Positions 6,274 through 8,677 of a stretch of DNA of 8,677 nt are shown one piece after another. The translations under genes and the position numbers were made by a program. Source of the DNA: Verrucomicrobia subdivision 3 bacterium UBA7542 (lineage in GTDB: Bacteria; Verrucomicrobiota; Verrucomicrobiia; Limisphaerales; UBA11358); assembly GCA_002479245.1 (NCBI GenBank), contig DLMG01000397.1, forward strand, positions 1-8,677. The letters are read 5' to 3'. Within the stretch, counting starts at the first letter, position 1. Each line of letters starts with the position of its first letter. A model generated the notes under the pieces. That model saw only the letters and a program-made list of their open reading frames with translations, ran no database searches and was not told where the DNA came from.

Positions 6274-6983
6274 AATATCAAAAATGGCTGATTCTTTTTG
6301 TCGTGCTCGCGTTGCTGGCGGGCACAGCCAGTGCATTGATCTGGCTCAAGGGACACCAGCGGCTTGGCAAACCGGGCATCAAAGCGATCCCCATTCCCGG
6401 AAGCACGATGATGAAAATTGATTTGCCGGAGCGCGTTCCCGACTTCACCTCCACCAATGTGCCGGAATCGGAAGTTGAACTGGGTTATTTCCCAAAAGAC
6501 ACCAGTTATGCCAGGCGTTTCTATCAGGCACCCGATGGTTTTGGAGTCAGCACCACCGTCATTTTGATGGGCGCAGACCGCACGAGCATTCACCGGCCGG
6601 AATACTGCCTGCTGGGACAGGGCTGGAGCATTGATAAAAAAACCGAGGTCAAAATTCCAATAGACGGCATGCCACATTATGAACTGCCGGTGATGAAATG
6701 GGTGATCAGCAAGACGGTCGCAACCCCTGAAGGTCAGAAACAGGAAATAAGGGGGGTTTATGTGTTTTGGTTTGTCGCAGACAACGAGCAGGCCACGGGT
6801 AACGTTCAACTCCAGTGTCATCTGGTGAAAGACCTTTTATGCACCGGGGTGTTGCAACGCTGGGCTTATATTTCCTGTTTTGCCGTCTGCGCACCGGGTC
6901 AGGAAGACGCCGCGTTTGAGCGCATGGGAAAATTAATTGCCGCCTCGGTGCCGGAATATCAATTGCCTCCCATCAAACGTTGA
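6270..6983 (+). CDS. EpsI-family exosortase-associated protein
   Basis: EpsI (DUF3485) proteins accompany exosortases either as separate genes or fused to the exosortase C-terminus. Their biochemical role is not settled, though they are tied to exopolysaccharide and exosortase function. The 237-residue product has a single N-terminal membrane span (about 6-27), so it is probably anchored with the rest in the periplasm. The diagnostic block DRTSIHRPEYCLLGQGW (103-119) contains the family-conserved His108, Pro110 and Cys113. A second conserved area, VYVFWFVADNEQ, lies at 163-174. Two more cysteines cluster at 203-207. The ATG at 6270 overlaps the exosortase stop by four bases. A longer in-frame extension upstream exists but runs inside the exosortase gene in another frame and is not credible. 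An A7 run is at 6636-6642. Confidence 0.88.
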   Translation: MKYQKWLILFVVLALLAGTASALIWLKGHQRLGKPGIKAIPIPGSTMMKIDLPERVPDFTSTNVPESEVELGYFPKDTSYARRFYQAPDGFGVSTTVILMGADRTSIHRPEYCLLGQGWSIDKKTEVKIPIDGMPHYELPVMKWVISKTVATPEGQKQEIRGVYVFWFVADNEQATGNVQLQCHLVKDLLCTGVLQRWAYISCFAVCAPGQEDAAFERMGKLIAASVPEYQLPPIKR

Positions 6984-6995
6984 CGGTTAAAACAT

Positions 6996-7023
6996 TTGAA
7001 TTTACCCGCAAGTTGTCTATCCT
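6996..7023 (+). promoter_or_regulatory. Candidate promoter for sugar phosphotransferase gene
   Basis: TTGAAT (6996-7001) and TATCCT (7018-7023), each matching four of six consensus bases, are spaced by 16 in the 72-bp gap after the EpsI gene. A GGAG ribosome site (7042-7045) lies 10 bases before the ATG at 7056. This is the best Shine-Dalgarno in the window. No terminator hairpin was seen in the gap, so read-through from the exosortase pair is also possible. Confidence 0.35.
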
Positions 7024-7055
7024 TAAAAATACCCTGCGATTGGAGTTAAAAAGTC

Positions 7056-8453
7056 ATGTCGCGACGTGAACGCCAGATTCGAACGCAAATCCACCAGGTG
7101 GTGGATGCCTGTCTGTTCGCGGTGAGCTTCTGGATTGCGTATGCGTTGCGCGACAACCCGCAAGTCATCGCGTGGCTGAGCCTCGACCCGATTCCACCCG
7201 ACGTATTGGGGAATGTCGTCTGGCTTTACTTCCCCGTGGTTGTTGCCGGGCCGTTGATTCTTGAATCGCAGGGTTTTTACGACCGGCCGGCCCCTGGCCC
7301 GCGGCGGGACATTTTCTGGCCCCTCTTCAAAGGATGCTTCATCACGACCATCGGCCTGGTGCTGGTCATGTACACCCTCCACTTTATTTCGCCGCGCGTC
7401 GTGATGATGTTTTTTGGCGTCATCAGTTTCATCCTGATCTATCTGAAGGAGGAACTGGTGCGGTGGGCGTTGCGCAGCAAGTTCGGCCAGTCTCAATACC
7501 AGCGCCGGTTCATCCTCATCGGCACGCACAACGAAATCGCGCGGCTCAAACATGAACTGAAGTTGAAATCGGACGCCAGCATTGAAGTGGTGGGCGAATT
7601 GAGCCTCGGCGAAACCCCGGTGCAACAGCTCGCGCACATGCTCCATGAGCATTCAGTGAGCGGGGTGATCATCAGCGCGCGGCACACCTATTTCGAACAG
7701 GTCGAAATCGCCATCAAAACCTGCGAACTCGAAGGCGTTGAAGCCTGGCTGGTCGCCGATTTTTTTGGAACGCAAATTTCACGCGCGCGCTTCGACGAAT
7801 TGCTCGGCCATCCCTTGCTGGTCTTTCGCACGGCGCCGGAAACCTCCTGGCAGGGCGTCGCCAAGCAGTGCATGGATTTTATCGGGGCGTTGTTTTTGCT
7901 GATCTCCTTGTCCTGGCTGTTCGTGATTCTGGCCATCCTCATCAAACTCACTTCGCCCGGGCCGGTTTTTTTCCGCCAGCAGCGCTCCGGACTCAACGGC
8001 TCGCCCTTCACGCTTTACAAATTCCGCACCATGGTCACCAACGCTGAGCAGTTCAAAAGCGAATTGGAAGCCATGAATGAAATGAGCGGCCCCGTTTTCA
8101 AGGTCACCAATGACCCGCGCATCACGCCCATCGGCAAATGGCTCCGGCGTTACAGTCTCGACGAGTTGCCGCAACTTTACAACGTGCTCCGCACCGAAAT
8201 GAGCCTGGTCGGTCCGCGCCCGTTGCCGGTGGACGAAGTGAAGCGTTTTGACAATCTGGCCCACCGCCGCCGCCTCAGCGTCAAGCCCGGTTTGACCTGT
8301 CTCTGGCAAATCAGCGGCCGCAATCAAATTTCCGATTTCAAAGACTGGGTGCGTCTTGATCTCGAATACATTGACAACTGGTCGTTGTGGCTCGATTTGA
8401 AAATCCTCGTCCGCACCATCCCCGCCGTGCTCATCGGCACGGGCGCAAAGTGA
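7056..8453 (+). CDS. Polyprenyl-phosphate sugar phosphotransferase (WcaJ/WbaP type)
   Basis: Membrane enzyme that starts polysaccharide repeat-unit synthesis by moving a sugar-1-phosphate from a nucleotide sugar onto undecaprenyl phosphate. At 465 residues it has the normal length for the large form. It has four N-terminal spans (about 17-33, 50-69, 92-110, 113-130), then a soluble Rossmann-like region (about 150-260), a membrane helix at 273-297, and the C-terminal catalytic domain. The catalytic domain shows SPGPVFFRQQRSG (300-312), YKFRTM (321-326), DPRITPIGKWLRRYSLDE (353-370) with the Asp369-Glu370 catalytic pair, LVGPRPLP (384-391), KPGLTCLWQISGRN (410-423), and LDLEYIDNWSLWLDLKIL (434-451). 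The glycine-rich loop of the middle domain is reduced (LIGTHNE). It starts at ATG 7056 with GGAG upstream. The next gene begins 18 bases after the stop, so the two are probably co-transcribed. The sugar (glucose, galactose or other) is not determinable. Confidence 0.94.
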   Translation: MSRRERQIRTQIHQVVDACLFAVSFWIAYALRDNPQVIAWLSLDPIPPDVLGNVVWLYFPVVVAGPLILESQGFYDRPAPGPRRDIFWPLFKGCFITTIGLVLVMYTLHFISPRVVMMFFGVISFILIYLKEELVRWALRSKFGQSQYQRRFILIGTHNEIARLKHELKLKSDASIEVVGELSLGETPVQQLAHMLHEHSVSGVIISARHTYFEQVEIAIKTCELEGVEAWLVADFFGTQISRARFDELLGHPLLVFRTAPETSWQGVAKQCMDFIGALFLLISLSWLFVILAILIKLTSPGPVFFRQQRSGLNGSPFTLYKFRTMVTNAEQFKSELEAMNEMSGPVFKVTNDPRITPIGKWLRRYSLDELPQLYNVLRTEMSLVGPRPLPVDEVKRFDNLAHRRRLSVKPGLTCLWQISGRNQISDFKDWVRLDLEYIDNWSLWLDLKILVRTIPAVLIGTGAK

Positions 8454-8471
8454 AATGCCAGTTTGCCCTGA

Positions 8472-8677
8472 ATGAAAAAACAGCAACCCACCTCCGTCGT
8501 CACCGGCGCCGCCGGGTTTCTTGGTTCGCACCTGGCCGATTTGCTCCTGGCGCGCGGCCACAAGGTCATTGGCATTGACAATTTCGTCACCGGCTCGGTG
8601 GACAACATTTCCCATCTGGCCGGCAACCCGGACTTCAAATTCATCCAGCAGGATGTCACCGAATTCCTCTTTCTGAA
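8472..8677 (+). CDS. Extended SDR, UDP-glucuronate decarboxylase-like, 5' part only
   Basis: The first 68 codons are present before the window ends. The protein opens with a Rossmann cofactor motif [15 protein letters not shown] (9-23), where the usual GGAG is GAAG. Asp37 at the end of strand 2 in GIDNFVTGS suggests NAD binding. [14 protein letters not shown] (51-64) closely resembles the corresponding segment of UDP-glucuronic acid decarboxylases, which make UDP-xylose. UDP-xylose would fit a polysaccharide locus. The catalytic Tyr-Lys pair lies beyond the window, so the assignment to this subfamily is tentative; membership of the SDR family is firm. It starts at ATG 8472, 18 bases after the preceding stop, with no clear Shine-Dalgarno, suggesting operon expression. 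Confidence 0.85.
   Translation, partial: MKKQQPTSVVTGAAGFLGSHLADLLLARGHKVIGIDNFVTGSVDNISHLAGNPDFKFIQQDVTEFLFL

Noticed and set aside
7779..8615. A 278-codon minus-strand frame
   Set aside because: It is antisense to the conserved catalytic domain of the sugar phosphotransferase and the start of the next SDR gene; no family features.

Overview
The window looks like part of a bacterial chromosome carrying an exopolysaccharide / exosortase locus beside a housekeeping gene. The DNA is moderately GC-rich and Shine-Dalgarno sites are weak or absent before most genes. Two genes appear to use non-ATG starts. Exosortase plus EpsI-type genes next to polysaccharide genes point to a Gram-negative, sediment- or water-type bacterium. 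My guess is Verrucomicrobiota (Limisphaerales-like). That rests on overall impression, not on a marker gene.

Layout. Positions 1-1532 (minus) hold nearly all of a glutamine-dependent NAD+ synthetase, NadE, whose 3' end lies outside the window. Positions 1533-1817 are non-coding and contain a 114-bp double-palindrome repeat element (1636-1749). Positions 1818-3113 (minus) encode a family-4 type glycosyltransferase. A 248-bp divergent intergenic region with two inverted repeats separates it from a WecG/TagA/CpsF glycosyltransferase (3362-4129, plus). This gene converges on a minus-strand NAD-dependent sugar epimerase/dehydratase (4157 to about 5203). Divergent from the epimerase is a translationally coupled pair: a membrane exosortase (5302-6273) and an EpsI-family protein (6270-6983). 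A polyprenyl-phosphate sugar phosphotransferase (7056-8453) follows behind a candidate promoter. Eighteen bases later comes the start of a second extended SDR enzyme resembling UDP-glucuronate decarboxylase (8472 onward, cut by the window end).

How the genes fit together. The sugar phosphotransferase would load the first sugar-phosphate onto undecaprenyl phosphate. The TagA-type enzyme and the GT4 would add further sugars, and the two SDR enzymes would supply modified nucleotide sugars. The exosortase/EpsI pair would process PEP-CTERM-type surface proteins, whose export is linked genomically to polysaccharide production. No PEP-CTERM substrate, Wzx/Wzy, or chain-length regulator lies in this window, so the locus must continue or the partners are elsewhere. 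NadE is metabolically unrelated.

I found no tRNA, rRNA, CRISPR array, transposase or prophage gene. The protein-coding content is recognisable. The least explained sequence is the 114-bp structured repeat, followed by a heptamer tandem repeat inside the nadE linker.
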